Positions 16,471 through 25,098 of a stretch of 45,809 nucleotides of DNA are shown piece by piece. The stretch is taken from positions 1-45,809 of the forward strand of contig JAEZJP010000104.1 of NCBI GenBank assembly GCA_023415715.1, in the 5' to 3' direction. The notes beneath the pieces were generated by a model. That model searched no databases and was not told where the DNA came from. It saw only the letters and a program-made list of their open reading frames with translations. How positions within the stretch are numbered: the stretch's first letter is position 1; the number at the start of each line of letters is the position of its first letter. Both the position numbers and the translations under genes were made by a program. The DNA is from Bacillota bacterium (lineage in GTDB: Bacteria > Bacillota > Clostridia > Christensenellales > Aristaeellaceae).

Positions 16471-16651
16471 TGGTATGATAATTATACCAATTCAAAACCT
16501 GCACGCATCGTCGCTGCGGATCTTTTCGCGCAGGACTGCGTCATCTTCCGCTCCACGTAGCGCTGCTACGCGTCGCTCCGATTCCTTGTCCTACACGAAA
16601 ACCTCTCGCAGCTTTGGATGCATTCATGCTTTTCATTGGTATTTATACCAA
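16471..16651 (+). repeat. MITE-like palindromic element between kdpC and kdpD
   Basis: A stretch of about 180 bases that can fold on itself almost end to end. The outer ends pair: TGGTAT...ATACCAATTCAAAA on the left matches the complement of TTTTCATTGGTAT...ATACCA on the right. Each end is also a small palindrome of its own (TTGGTAT/ATACCAA). The middle is CGTAGC-GCT-GCTACG (16555-16569). Between these, arms such as TTTTCGCGCAGGAC (16523-16536) pair imperfectly with the opposite strand around 16579-16594. It contains no gene. No clear target duplication is visible. Its right end touches the kdpD ribosome site (AAAGGGGG). Confidence 0.75.
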
Positions 16652-16664
16652 AGGGGGCGCTATT

Positions 16665-19361
16665 ATGGACAGACCTGAACAGCGTCTTGATCCGGACGTC
16701 CTTCTAAACGAGATCAAGGAACAGCAGAAAAGCGGGCAGGGCAGGCTGAAAATCTATTTTGGCTTTGCGGCTGGTGTGGGCAAAACCTATGCCATGCTGG
16801 ATGACGCTCAGCAGTTATACAAATCGGGTGTGGATGTTTTGGTGGGATATCTGGAACCCCACACCCGCCCGGAGACCATGCAGCTATTGCATGGTCTTCC
16901 TGCGCTTGCGCCTAAAACAATGCTTTACAAGAATATAGAGCTGAAGGAGTTTGATCTGGATGAAGCGCTGAAGCGGAAGCCAGGCCTCATCCTTGTGGAT
17001 GAGCTGGCCCACACCAACGCCGCAGGCGTCAGAAATCAAAAGCGCTACCAGGATATTGAGGAACTGCTCAATGCCGGCATTGATGTATATACAACCGTCA
17101 ACGTACAGCACATGGAAAGCCTCAATGACGTGGTGAAGGATATCACCAAGGTAGATGTGAAGGAGACGGTGCCGGATTACATCTTTGACCACGCGGATCA
17201 GATCAAACTGATCGATATCGAACCGGACGATCTTCTTCACCGCCTGGAAGAAGGGAAAATCTACCGTCAGGAACGGGCTCAGACAGCTCTTCGGAATTTC
17301 TTCACCAAGGAAAATTTGCGCTTGCTTCGGGAAATCGCGTTGCGCAAGGCGGCGGACCGGATCAGCCATGCAAATCAAAGCGAGCGGCGCCTGTCGGAGA
17401 AAATGGCCAATATCAAGCTGCTGGTATGCATCGGGCCTTCGCCGACCTCGGCCCGCTGCATCAGGTGGGCGGCCAGGGCATCCGAATCCTTTCACGCGCC
17501 ATGGACAGCCATCTATGTGGAAAATATGGAGAGTGACTCTCTTACGGCAGAGCAGCAAAAGGCGATCCGCACAAATCTTGATCTGGCGGAGAAGCTTGGC
17601 GCGGAGATTGTCACACTCTCCGGACGAGATATCGCAGGTGTGATTTCCGAATATGCCAGGTTATCAGGCATAACAAATATCGTAATTGGAAAAAGCAGGA
17701 ACAAAAAAACGATACGGGGATTGTTTGAGCCGGATTTTGAGGATCAGCTCATTGCCCGTTTGCCCAACATAGAGGTGCATATTGTTTCTGGCGGCACACC
17801 GCAACCTCCATATCGGAAGCCAAAGATGCAGCCCAAATACAGCTTTGTCCTATCCTGGCAAGACGCGCTGAAAACATTGGGGCTGCTTGCAGCTGCTACT
17901 TTCATTTCCCTTGTGCTGAAGGTGCCTGCGATCGGAAATCAAAACGTTGTAATGGTTTATATTCTCGCTGTGTCGGTTATTTCCAGAATTACGTCAGGTT
18001 ATGCCCATGGGATTGTCGCTTCCGTCATAAGCGTTCTTGCTTACAATTTCTTTTTTACGGAACCATATTTTACATTCAATACCATACAGCCCGATTATCC
18101 CATTACCTTTGGCATCATGCTGCTGGTGGCATTGATGATGAGCGCCCAGACGGTGCGCATTAAAGCCCAGGCAAAGCTTGCGGTGGCCAGGGAACACCGA
18201 ACTAATGTGCTGTATGAGATCAACAAAAAACTTCTTGTTACAAGAGGGCTTGAGAATATCATAGCAATGACAAATGATTATATCGTGAACATATTCGGCA
18301 TGTCCGTGATCTTTTATGCCGTTGACCCCGAACAAGGGTCAGAAGGTGTATTCTTGCAGGCTATCGGGGAAGCGGACGCTTCCTTCATGAAAATGCCGGA
18401 TGAAAAAGCGGTGGCCCACTGGGTATTCGTCAACCAGAAGCGGGCCGGCGCGGGTACCGATACGCTGATGGGCGCCGGCGGTTTTTATATGCCGGTGATC
18501 TCGCAAAAAAAAGTGCTGGCCGTGATCGGCATCTCGTGCCTGAAAGGCAAGCTGGATCATAATACGCGCCTGTATTTGCGGATGATCGCCTCCCAGGTGG
18601 CCATGGCACTGGAGCGCCAACACCTGTCCGATGAACAGCGCAGCATCCTGATCGAAACAGAAAAGGAGAAAATGCGCGGCAATCTGCTGCGTGCCATCTC
18701 CCATGACCTGCGCACCCCTTTGACCGGCATATGGGGCGCCAGCTCCGCCATTCTGGAAAATGAGAGCAGCCTGGACAGGGATACACGCAACAAGCTGATT
18801 GATAACATAAGGGATGACTCCCAATGGCTGATCCGCATGGTGGAAAATCTGCTGTCTGTCACCAGGATCCAGGAGGGATCCATGCGCGTTGCCAAAACGC
18901 CGGAGGCTGCGGAGGAAGTGGTGGCGGAGGCGGTCAGCCGCATCCGCAAGCGGTTTGCATCAAGGAGCATTTCCGTTCATGTACCCAATGAATTGCTGCT
19001 CGTTCCCATGGATAGCACGCTGATCGCCCAGGTTCTTATCAATCTGTTGGAAAACGCGGTCAAGCATTCCCCGGATGATGCATTGGTGGAAGTGTGCGTG
19101 AAAAGGAATGAGAATTTTGGTATTTTTGAGGTCGTCGATCACGGAACAGGCATTCCTGACGAAGACCTTCCCCATATTTTTGAAAGCTATGTGGTTGGCG
19201 ACAAAAAAGATTCCGATTCCATGCGGGGCATGGGGATCGGGCTTTCCATCTGCATGTCCATCATCAAGGCCCACGGCGGGAAAATGGAGGCGGAAAATCA
19301 GCCGTCCGGCGGCGCCGTCTTCCGGTTCGCACTGCCATTGGAAGGAAGTGAAATCGCATGA
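16665..19361 (+). CDS. kdpD: Sensor histidine kinase KdpD
   Basis: Membrane sensor of potassium limitation, 898 residues. The start is taken at ATG 16665 after AAGGGGG; an upstream in-frame ATG (16614) lies within the repeat element. Domain order: the KdpD N-domain with Walker A (FGFAAGVGKTYAML, Lys40) and LVDELAHTN; a universal-stress-like domain from about 245 to 370; four membrane helices at about 400-500; a GAF-like region; then the kinase core with ISHDLRTPL (His680), NLLENAVKHS, DHGTGIPDEDLP and GIGLSI. Length and order match full E. coli-type KdpD. It overlaps kdpE by four bases. Confidence 0.97.
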   Translation: MDRPEQRLDPDVLLNEIKEQQKSGQGRLKIYFGFAAGVGKTYAMLDDAQQLYKSGVDVLVGYLEPHTRPETMQLLHGLPALAPKTMLYKNIELKEFDLDEALKRKPGLILVDELAHTNAAGVRNQKRYQDIEELLNAGIDVYTTVNVQHMESLNDVVKDITKVDVKETVPDYIFDHADQIKLIDIEPDDLLHRLEEGKIYRQERAQTALRNFFTKENLRLLREIALRKAADRISHANQSERRLSEKMANIKLLVCIGPSPTSARCIRWAARASESFHAPWTAIYVENMESDSLTAEQQKAIRTNLDLAEKLGAEIVTLSGRDIAGVISEYARLSGITNIVIGKSRNKKTIRGLFEPDFEDQLIARLPNIEVHIVSGGTPQPPYRKPKMQPKYSFVLSWQDALKTLGLLAAATFISLVLKVPAIGNQNVVMVYILAVSVISRITSGYAHGIVASVISVLAYNFFFTEPYFTFNTIQPDYPITFGIMLLVALMMSAQTVRIKAQAKLAVAREHRTNVLYEINKKLLVTRGLENIIAMTNDYIVNIFGMSVIFYAVDPEQGSEGVFLQAIGEADASFMKMPDEKAVAHWVFVNQKRAGAGTDTLMGAGGFYMPVISQKKVLAVIGISCLKGKLDHNTRLYLRMIASQVAMALERQHLSDEQRSILIETEKEKMRGNLLRAISHDLRTPLTGIWGASSAILENESSLDRDTRNKLIDNIRDDSQWLIRMVENLLSVTRIQEGSMRVAKTPEAAEEVVAEAVSRIRKRFASRSISVHVPNELLLVPMDSTLIAQVLINLLENAVKHSPDDALVEVCVKRNENFGIFEVVDHGTGIPDEDLPHIFESYVVGDKKDSDSMRGMGIGLSICMSIIKAHGGKMEAENQPSGGAVFRFALPLEGSEIA

Positions 19362-20062
19362 GTATCAAACCCATGGTATTGATCGTGGAGGATGATGAGA
19401 CCATTGGCAATTTCATCTCCGCCATTTTAACGGCCAACGGTTACAGTATCCTCAAAACAAAGCAGGGCAAGGCGGTGGGGGAGTTGATTGCTTCCCATGC
19501 GCCGGATATCATATTGCTGGATTTAGGCCTTCCGGATATAGACGGAATGGATGTACTCAAAAGCATCCGCGCATGGTCCCAAACGCCGGTGATCGTTGTA
19601 ACCGCCCGCGGGCATGAACGGGAAAAAGTGGAGGCGTTTGATCTGGAGGCGGACGATTACATCGTGAAGCCGTTTGGAACTTCCGAGCTTCTGGCAAGGA
19701 TCAAAACGGCCCTTCGGCACAACAGGAAGCTTGCACAAAGCGGTGCGAATAAAACCGGGAAAGTAGCGGTTGGCGAGCTCACAATTGATGAAAACAAGCG
19801 CATTGTCACGCTTGCGGGAGAAAAGATCCATTTGACGCCGATCGAATATAAAATTATCGTCCTGCTCGCCCAAAACATAGGCAAAGTTCTTACCCACGAC
19901 TATATGGTAAAAGAAATATGGGGCCCTTATGCCGACGAGAAACAGACGCTTCGTGTGAACATGGCAAATATACGCAGGAAAATTGAGAAAAATCCTGGGG
20001 AACCCCAATATATCCTTACGGAAATGGGCGTCGGGTACCGGATGGCGGAAGAACTGGAATAA
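19358..20062 (+). CDS. kdpE: Response regulator KdpE
   Basis: OmpR-family transcription factor of 234 residues and cognate partner of KdpD. The receiver domain has the acidic pair EDDE near residue 11, phosphoacceptor Asp55 in LLDLGLPDIDG and the lysine in VKPFGTSELLARIK. The winged-helix DNA-binding domain (about 135-230) has LTPIEYKIIVLLAQNIGKVL and the recognition region LRVNMANIRRKIE. The ATGA overlap with kdpD shows coupled translation. The likely target is the tandem repeat before kdpF at 11890-11911. Confidence 0.97.
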   Translation: MSIKPMVLIVEDDETIGNFISAILTANGYSILKTKQGKAVGELIASHAPDIILLDLGLPDIDGMDVLKSIRAWSQTPVIVVTARGHEREKVEAFDLEADDYIVKPFGTSELLARIKTALRHNRKLAQSGANKTGKVAVGELTIDENKRIVTLAGEKIHLTPIEYKIIVLLAQNIGKVLTHDYMVKEIWGPYADEKQTLRVNMANIRRKIEKNPGEPQYILTEMGVGYRMAEELE

Positions 20063-20115
20063 TGCCGGCGATCTCGATTTACCCAAGCGTTACGCCCATG
20101 GCAGCTAGCTTTGGC

Positions 20116-20140
20116 GGGCGATTTATAATCGCCCCTACAA
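20116..20140 (+). repeat. Single GGGCGA/TCGCCC hairpin repeat
   Basis: GGGCGATT-TAT-AATCGCCC followed by CTACAA, in the gap between kdpE and the convergent GH43 gene. It resembles each end of the larger element at 34176-34259 (shared frame GGGCGA...TCGCCCCTACAA), so it is probably a solo end or decayed copy of the same repeat family. It could also act as a weak bidirectional terminator; no T-run is present. The rest of the 20063-20161 gap shows nothing recognisable. Confidence 0.6.
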
Positions 20141-20161
20141 CGCATTTGTTTATTGACTTCT

Positions 20162-21649
20162 CTACCTGCTTTCCCAATCACAATCGATCCAGCGGAAAAG
20201 GCCTTCACAGTCTCCCTGCGCATATGCCCCCAGGTATACGCCGGTAAAACTGCAGGGCGTGGCCTCGGTGCTGACATAGCGTGTGAGCGCTGTCCCCGCC
20301 GTTTGCTTTTTATCGCCCGGTTTCGAAAAGGCAAAGCGGTATGTGAATCTGTCAAAGCTTATCATAAGCTCGCATTCGCCCTGCCAGGGCTGATGGAACA
20401 CTACGGCGTTCAGATCTCCGATTGTCTTTTTCAGGCATATGCCTGATTTTGTCATGTAAAAGTCATAATGGTTGTCGGGGCCATAGAACACGGTGAGGCC
20501 GGCTTGCGCTCCTTCTGTAAGCTTTACAGGCTTCAAATGCGTGCAGAATGTGCCTTCAAACTGTTCCTGACGCCTGGCCAGGAGCGTGGGTGACGCATTT
20601 TCGTCCAATGTATGCTCTGACCCAGTAAGGGTAAGCCCGTCTTTGCCAAAGGAATAATGCTTCCTGTCCGGGTTGCGCAGGTAATTCCATACGGCGCCGA
20701 TTCCATGATGGAAATCCTCCCGCTTTGCCATTTTCTCAAAGGGATGCTGGGAAAGCGTGGGGCAATCCATATTCAAGGTGATGGGTAAGCCTCCGTTCAC
20801 CTTCAGCCAGCCATTCTCCCATGCAGCGGGGCACAGAAACGTTTCCCGGCCCAGGTGGTGGAAGTAGCTTTCGCTTTGGCGGTAGGCAAGAAAAACCATC
20901 CACCAGCTTCCGTCATGGGCCTGGATCAAATCCGCATGGCCCGTACCGGCTATGGGGCTGTCCATTTCATTCCGGTGGGTCAGGATGGGGTTATTCGGGC
21001 ATGGCTCATACGGCCCGAAAGGCGATTCTGACCTGGCCAATGTCACCATGTGTCCAAACTCCGTTCCGCCTTCTGAAATCATCAGGTAGTACCAGCCGTT
21101 TATTTTGTACAGATGCGGCCCCTCCGGGTATCTTCCTCCCGTGCCATGCCATACGAATTTTGTTTGAGATGTCTTTTTGCCTGTCATAGGATCGATTTCA
21201 AACATTGCGATCCCAGGCCTTCCATTCTCCGTACCGGTACCCGTATAATACACCTTTCCATCTTCATCAAAAAACAGAGAAGGGTCAATGCCCTGGTGGT
21301 CGATATATACAGGCTCAGACCAGGGCCCTGTTGGGTCTTCGGAATGGACGATCAGGTTGCCGCCACAGGAAACGTTGGTAGTGATCATGTAAAACAGGCC
21401 GTCATGATACCGGATGGTAGGCGCATAAATGCCGCCGGAGGGACGGCAGCCGGATAGGGGAAGCTGGCTGTCCCGGTCCAGCACATGGCCTAACTGTTCC
21501 CAATGAATAAGGTCCCGGCTGTGAAAGATGGGAACACCGGGAAAGTATTCAAAGCTGGAGGTTACCAAATAGTAATCCTCCCCGCGCCGTGCAATGCTTG
21601 GGTCGGGATGAAAGCCCGGTATGACGGGATTTATAAACGGCATGTGCAT
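20162..21649 (-). CDS. Glycoside hydrolase family 43, beta-xylosidase-like
   Basis: A 495-residue GH43 enzyme, probably acting on beta-xylosides or alpha-arabinofuranosides. The ATG at 21649 has GAAAGGG a few bases before it; a GTG at 21667 is in frame but lies upstream of that site. The N-terminal five-bladed propeller has the three catalytic acids: Asp16 in PGFHPDPS, the Asp in GIDPSLFFDEDGKVYYTGTG and the Glu in RYPEGPHLYKINGWYYL. From about residue 310 there is a concanavalin-like domain (QEQFEGTFCTHL, GLTVFYGPDNHYDFYMT), as in XynB-type beta-xylosidases. There is no signal peptide, so it is cytoplasmic and likely acts on imported oligosaccharides. It diverges from the lacI-type gene and may share its control. 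Confidence 0.93.
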   Translation of the reverse strand: MHMPFINPVIPGFHPDPSIARRGEDYYLVTSSFEYFPGVPIFHSRDLIHWEQLGHVLDRDSQLPLSGCRPSGGIYAPTIRYHDGLFYMITTNVSCGGNLIVHSEDPTGPWSEPVYIDHQGIDPSLFFDEDGKVYYTGTGTENGRPGIAMFEIDPMTGKKTSQTKFVWHGTGGRYPEGPHLYKINGWYYLMISEGGTEFGHMVTLARSESPFGPYEPCPNNPILTHRNEMDSPIAGTGHADLIQAHDGSWWMVFLAYRQSESYFHHLGRETFLCPAAWENGWLKVNGGLPITLNMDCPTLSQHPFEKMAKREDFHHGIGAVWNYLRNPDRKHYSFGKDGLTLTGSEHTLDENASPTLLARRQEQFEGTFCTHLKPVKLTEGAQAGLTVFYGPDNHYDFYMTKSGICLKKTIGDLNAVVFHQPWQGECELMISFDRFTYRFAFSKPGDKKQTAGTALTRYVSTEATPCSFTGVYLGAYAQGDCEGLFRWIDCDWESR

Positions 21650-21681
21650 GTACACCCTTTCATTCACGTACTTTTGGAAAC

Positions 21682-21710
21682 AGTATACGTGATTTTCTGG
21701 ATCAAGTAAA
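21682..21710 (-). promoter_or_regulatory. Candidate promoter of the GH43 gene
   Basis: On the minus strand, TATACT (21687-21682) is a full -10 match. A weak -35 (TTTACT, 21710-21705) lies 17 bases before it. It is placed about 30 bases in front of the GH43 start. Confidence 0.45.
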
Positions 21711-21767
21711 TCATCAGCATGGCAAATCTATTCAAAAACGGTTATGCAATTTAATTTTTAAGGCCTA

Positions 21768-21796
21768 TTGACAACTTTATAGGGGGCTGATATACT
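21768..21796 (+). promoter_or_regulatory. Sigma-A promoter of the LacI-family regulator operon
   Basis: TTGACA (21768-21773) and TATACT (21791-21796) are separated by exactly 17 bases, a near-consensus promoter. Transcription should start near 21803, inside the palindrome at 21795-21818. This makes repression by a bound regulator straightforward. Confidence 0.8.
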
Positions 21797-21818
21797 TTAC
21801 TTAAACGATTCAGTAAAG
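21795..21818 (+). promoter_or_regulatory. Palindromic LacI-type operator
   Basis: A 24-base inverted repeat with a central CG: arms CTTTAC and GTAAAG enclose TTAAACGATTCA, and 10 of 12 positions pair. A central CG with flanking AA/TT is typical of LacI/GalR sites. It overlaps the last bases of the -10 box and the likely transcription start. The regulator gene just downstream is the obvious ligand, giving autorepression and repression of the GH31/GH65/ABC genes. Confidence 0.7.
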
Positions 21819-21829
21819 TGAGAAAAGCC

Positions 21830-22858
21830 ATGAAGCGTGTCAGCATCAAGGATGTGGCCAGGGAAGCCGGCGTATCGACAACCACCATATCCTATGTACT
21901 TAACAATAGGCTGGACCAAAATATCAGCCATGAGACCACAGCGCGGGTATTGGATGTGGTGAAGAAGCTTGGCTATGTGCCAAACCTCAGTGCCAGGAGC
22001 CTCATCAGCCGGAAATCCAACTTGATTGGCGTTATCATTCCCCAGACGGAGCCGGGAAAGGAATTCATGTTCAGCAATCCGTTTTACGGGGAACTTCTTT
22101 CCAGCGTGGAATATACCGCACGGCAAAACGGATACCACCTGCTTATCTCCGGCACGGAAAAGGACCAAAGCTATATGGCCATTGCCCGCAACCGGGATGT
22201 GGACGGCATCATCATCGTTGGCACCTATCCCAGCGAATATATGGAGGAACTCAAGCAGATCGGCGTTCCTGTGATATTGGTGGATGCCTATATCAAGGAT
22301 GAGGCCTTTCCCGCCATCGGCATCGACGACCGGTTGGGAGGGCTCATGGCAACCAGATACCTCTTGCAAAAAGGGCACAGGCGCATCGCCTTTGTCTCCG
22401 GTGTTCTGATGAAGGACGGCGTCATTGAAAAGAGGTATTTAGGATACCGGGACGCGCTTCATGAGGCGGGCGTACCCTATGAGCCTGACTTTATATATGC
22501 CGGCAGTGTGGGGTATGAATATGGCATGCAGGTGGCCAAGGAGATGCAAAGCCGCGGGAACAGGGAAACGGCAGCCTTTGTAACCGCTGATATCATGGCT
22601 CTGGGTTTTGTAAAAGGGCAGCGCATTCTTGGCCGATCGGTGCCAGGAGATATTTCTGTGGTGGGCTTTGACGACTTGTACCTGGCTACCATTTGCGATC
22701 CGTCATTGACTACAATACGCCAGGACATCCGGCTGAAGGGCGAAACGGCGGCCAGGATGGTGATTGACGCCAACCGGAAAAAGGAAGGGAAAAAGCAGGA
22801 TATACTGCTGCCTATTTCCCTTGTGGAACGGGATTCCGTGCGGAGTATAGCCAATTAG
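21830..22858 (+). CDS. LacI/GalR family transcriptional regulator
   Basis: A sugar-responsive repressor of 342 residues. I choose ATG 21830, so that the protein begins MKRVSIKDVAREAG like other LacI members; a GTG at 21818 lies within the operator. The helix-turn-helix is at about 4-25 (IKDVAREAGVSTTTISYVLN), with the hinge helix near NLSARSLISRKSN. The periplasmic-binding-like core follows from residue 62 (IGVIIPQ, DGIIIVGTYP, GHRRIAFVSG, VVGFDDLYLATICDPSLTTI). The alpha-xylosidase gene starts 11 bases downstream. The effector is probably a sugar released by the operon enzymes (inference). Confidence 0.95.
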   Translation: MKRVSIKDVAREAGVSTTTISYVLNNRLDQNISHETTARVLDVVKKLGYVPNLSARSLISRKSNLIGVIIPQTEPGKEFMFSNPFYGELLSSVEYTARQNGYHLLISGTEKDQSYMAIARNRDVDGIIIVGTYPSEYMEELKQIGVPVILVDAYIKDEAFPAIGIDDRLGGLMATRYLLQKGHRRIAFVSGVLMKDGVIEKRYLGYRDALHEAGVPYEPDFIYAGSVGYEYGMQVAKEMQSRGNRETAAFVTADIMALGFVKGQRILGRSVPGDISVVGFDDLYLATICDPSLTTIRQDIRLKGETAARMVIDANRKKEGKKQDILLPISLVERDSVRSIAN

Positions 22859-22869
22859 GGGAGGATAAA

Positions 22870-25098
22870 ATGCTGAAACACTTGCCGGAAGGGCTGACCC
22901 CGTGGGAAGACGGAGGTTTTTCAAGAAACCCTGTCGATCCGCTGATGGATCAGGAGGTAGTTGTCTCCTGCCGTTCCGATCATGAGATTCCCGCGCTTTA
23001 TTGGGAACTGGACGGGATGGCGAAGCCTGTACTTGCGGGTGAGCCTGCGGGAAACAACTGCTACCGTTTTTCCCTGGGTGCTTTTGATAAGCTGTCTTCC
23101 GTCAGCTACCGCTTTGCAGCCGGCAATGATATGACCCGCGTATTTTCCTTTGATGTGCTTAAGGAAGTAACGCTTTGCGAACCCCTGACGGTCCTACGCA
23201 GGGGGAAAACGCTGCTGGCCCGCTTTGCGCATCAGTTCACCATGGAACTTGATTGGGATAAGGGCATCTCACTGCGCCTTTACAGGGAGGAAAAAAAGCC
23301 TGAGGGGCAGCCATTTCTATCTTTTTGCGAACCCATAGGGGAGGATTATGAATTTGAGGCCCAGTCATCTCCTTTTATTTGTCAGCTGAAACGATTAAGC
23401 CAACCGATTTTTCAGGTTGATTTGCCCATTTCGATCCGTATGGATGGGAAAGGGAATGTGCATTCCGTCAGCCAGTCGTTCCGCCTTCCTGGCAAGGCCA
23501 TATATGGACTGGGAGAAAAATTCAACGGAGTCAATCAAAAGGGAAGGCGTGTGCTTTGCCGTGTGGTGGAAAAATTCACCCATCAGGGAGAGCAAACCTA
23601 TCTTCCGGTTCCCTTCTTCTTTACGGAAAACGGGGTTGGATGCCTGTGCAAGACCAGCCGCGACGTGGAGATGGACTTTACAAAGGAAGCCAAACTTACC
23701 CAGCCCACGCCTTCAAGCGGGTTGTTGACGGAGCTGTATTTGTTCCTGGGCACACCCGGGGGGATATTGAAGCAACTGCACGAACAAACCGGCGCGCCGC
23801 TTTTACCGCCCGCCTGGGCCTTTGGATTGTGGATTTCCGCCAACGGCTGGAACAATGACCGGGAGGTGGAAATGCAGCTTGAAGCGCTCAAGAAGTATGA
23901 CTATCCGGCCACGGTGATGGTACTGGAGGCATGGAGCGACGAGAGGACATTCTACCTTTGGAATGATACGGCCCATTGGCGGGATCCAAAGCAAATGGTA
24001 AAAGCGGTGCGGGATGCCGGGCTGCATCTTGTTCTTTGGCAGATACCCATCATCAAGTATGAGTGGGATGGGGATCCGGGAAAACAGCTTCTTGCGGATG
24101 AAGAGTTTGTTGTCAAAAATGGCTATTGCGTGATGCAGGCGGACGGAACACCTTACAGGATCACGGAAAAATGGTTCCATAACAGCCTTCTTCTTGACTT
24201 TACCAACCCTGAGGCTGTGAAATGGTGGTTTTCCAAACGGGAATACCTGCTTCAAATGGGGATTGAAGGCTTCAAGACGGACGGCGGGGAGTTTCTCTTC
24301 GATAGGGACTGCCGCCTGTTTGACGGAAGCCGGGGCGACGAAGCCCATAATCTGTACCCCAACCAGTATATCGGCGCTTACCGGGTTTTTTTGTTTCGTG
24401 AGGGCAGGGAAGGCGTTCTGTTCAGCCGGGCCGGTTTTTCAGGCGCGCAATCTATGCCCGTCCATTGGGCGGGGGATCAGATGAGCTTGTGGCCGGAGCT
24501 CAAGGGACAGCTTTCCGCCGGCCTCTCCGCCGGGCTTTCCGGGATACCCTTCTGGAGCTTTGATATCGGCGGCTTTGCGGGGGAACTTCCAAGCAAGGAA
24601 TTGTATTTGAGGGCTACTGCTTTGGCGGCCTTCTGCCCGGTGATGCAGTGGCATGCCGAGCCCAGGAAGGGACAGTTTGAAAAGACGTATGGCGACACGT
24701 TCAATAATGACCGCAGCCCATGGAACATGGCCAAACAGCTTGGCGATGAAGAGATACTGACTGTCGCCAGGGCTTTTGCGAAAAAGCGGATGGAAATGCA
24801 GGCCTATCTTTATGAGGAGGCCAAATATTGCGCGGAAAACTCCAGGCCCATGATGGCGCACTTGATTTTTGATTTCCCGGATGACGAAAATGTGCATGGG
24901 ATCGAAGATGAGTTCATGCTTGGACGAAAGCTTCTGGTGGCCCCGCTGATTGAAAAGGGGCAAAACTCCCGCGTTATCTACCTTCCCCGCGGAAAGTGGC
25001 GTGACATCTATCTTCATACGGATTACGAAGGAGGCGGCTGCATGACGTATGACTGCCCGCTTGACCGTATTCCCGTATTTGAAAGGATGGTCGCGTAA
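22870..25098 (+). CDS. Glycoside hydrolase family 31, alpha-xylosidase-like
   Basis: A 742-residue GH31 enzyme with a good ribosome site (GGGGAGG) before ATG 22870. The catalytic nucleophile is Asp471 in EGFKTDGGEF; the FKTD-x-GE pattern is closer to alpha-xylosidases such as YicI (FKTDFGE) than to alpha-glucosidases. The probable acid/base is Asp536 in HWAGDQMSLW. The signature GLSGIPFWSFDIGGFAG follows, with a C-terminal beta-sandwich containing FMLGRKLLVAPLIEKGQNSR. There is no signal peptide, so it is cytoplasmic. Its stop overlaps the next start by one base (TAATG). The substrate could be an alpha-xyloside such as isoprimeverose, or another alpha-glycoside. Confidence 0.93.
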   Translation: MLKHLPEGLTPWEDGGFSRNPVDPLMDQEVVVSCRSDHEIPALYWELDGMAKPVLAGEPAGNNCYRFSLGAFDKLSSVSYRFAAGNDMTRVFSFDVLKEVTLCEPLTVLRRGKTLLARFAHQFTMELDWDKGISLRLYREEKKPEGQPFLSFCEPIGEDYEFEAQSSPFICQLKRLSQPIFQVDLPISIRMDGKGNVHSVSQSFRLPGKAIYGLGEKFNGVNQKGRRVLCRVVEKFTHQGEQTYLPVPFFFTENGVGCLCKTSRDVEMDFTKEAKLTQPTPSSGLLTELYLFLGTPGGILKQLHEQTGAPLLPPAWAFGLWISANGWNNDREVEMQLEALKKYDYPATVMVLEAWSDERTFYLWNDTAHWRDPKQMVKAVRDAGLHLVLWQIPIIKYEWDGDPGKQLLADEEFVVKNGYCVMQADGTPYRITEKWFHNSLLLDFTNPEAVKWWFSKREYLLQMGIEGFKTDGGEFLFDRDCRLFDGSRGDEAHNLYPNQYIGAYRVFLFREGREGVLFSRAGFSGAQSMPVHWAGDQMSLWPELKGQLSAGLSAGLSGIPFWSFDIGGFAGELPSKELYLRATALAAFCPVMQWHAEPRKGQFEKTYGDTFNNDRSPWNMAKQLGDEEILTVARAFAKKRMEMQAYLYEEAKYCAENSRPMMAHLIFDFPDDENVHGIEDEFMLGRKLLVAPLIEKGQNSRVIYLPRGKWRDIYLHTDYEGGGCMTYDCPLDRIPVFERMVA

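Noticed and set aside
16614..16664. Upstream ATG as the kdpD start
   Set aside because: It falls within the palindromic repeat element and would add residues not typical of KdpD; ATG 16665 has AAGGGGG at the right distance.
21705..21722. Second LacI operator upstream of the GH43 gene
   Set aside because: A partial palindrome (TTTACTTGATCCAGAAAA on the minus strand) shares outer bases with the main operator, but its spacing is 4 bases shorter and the centre differs, so it is unlikely to be the same site.
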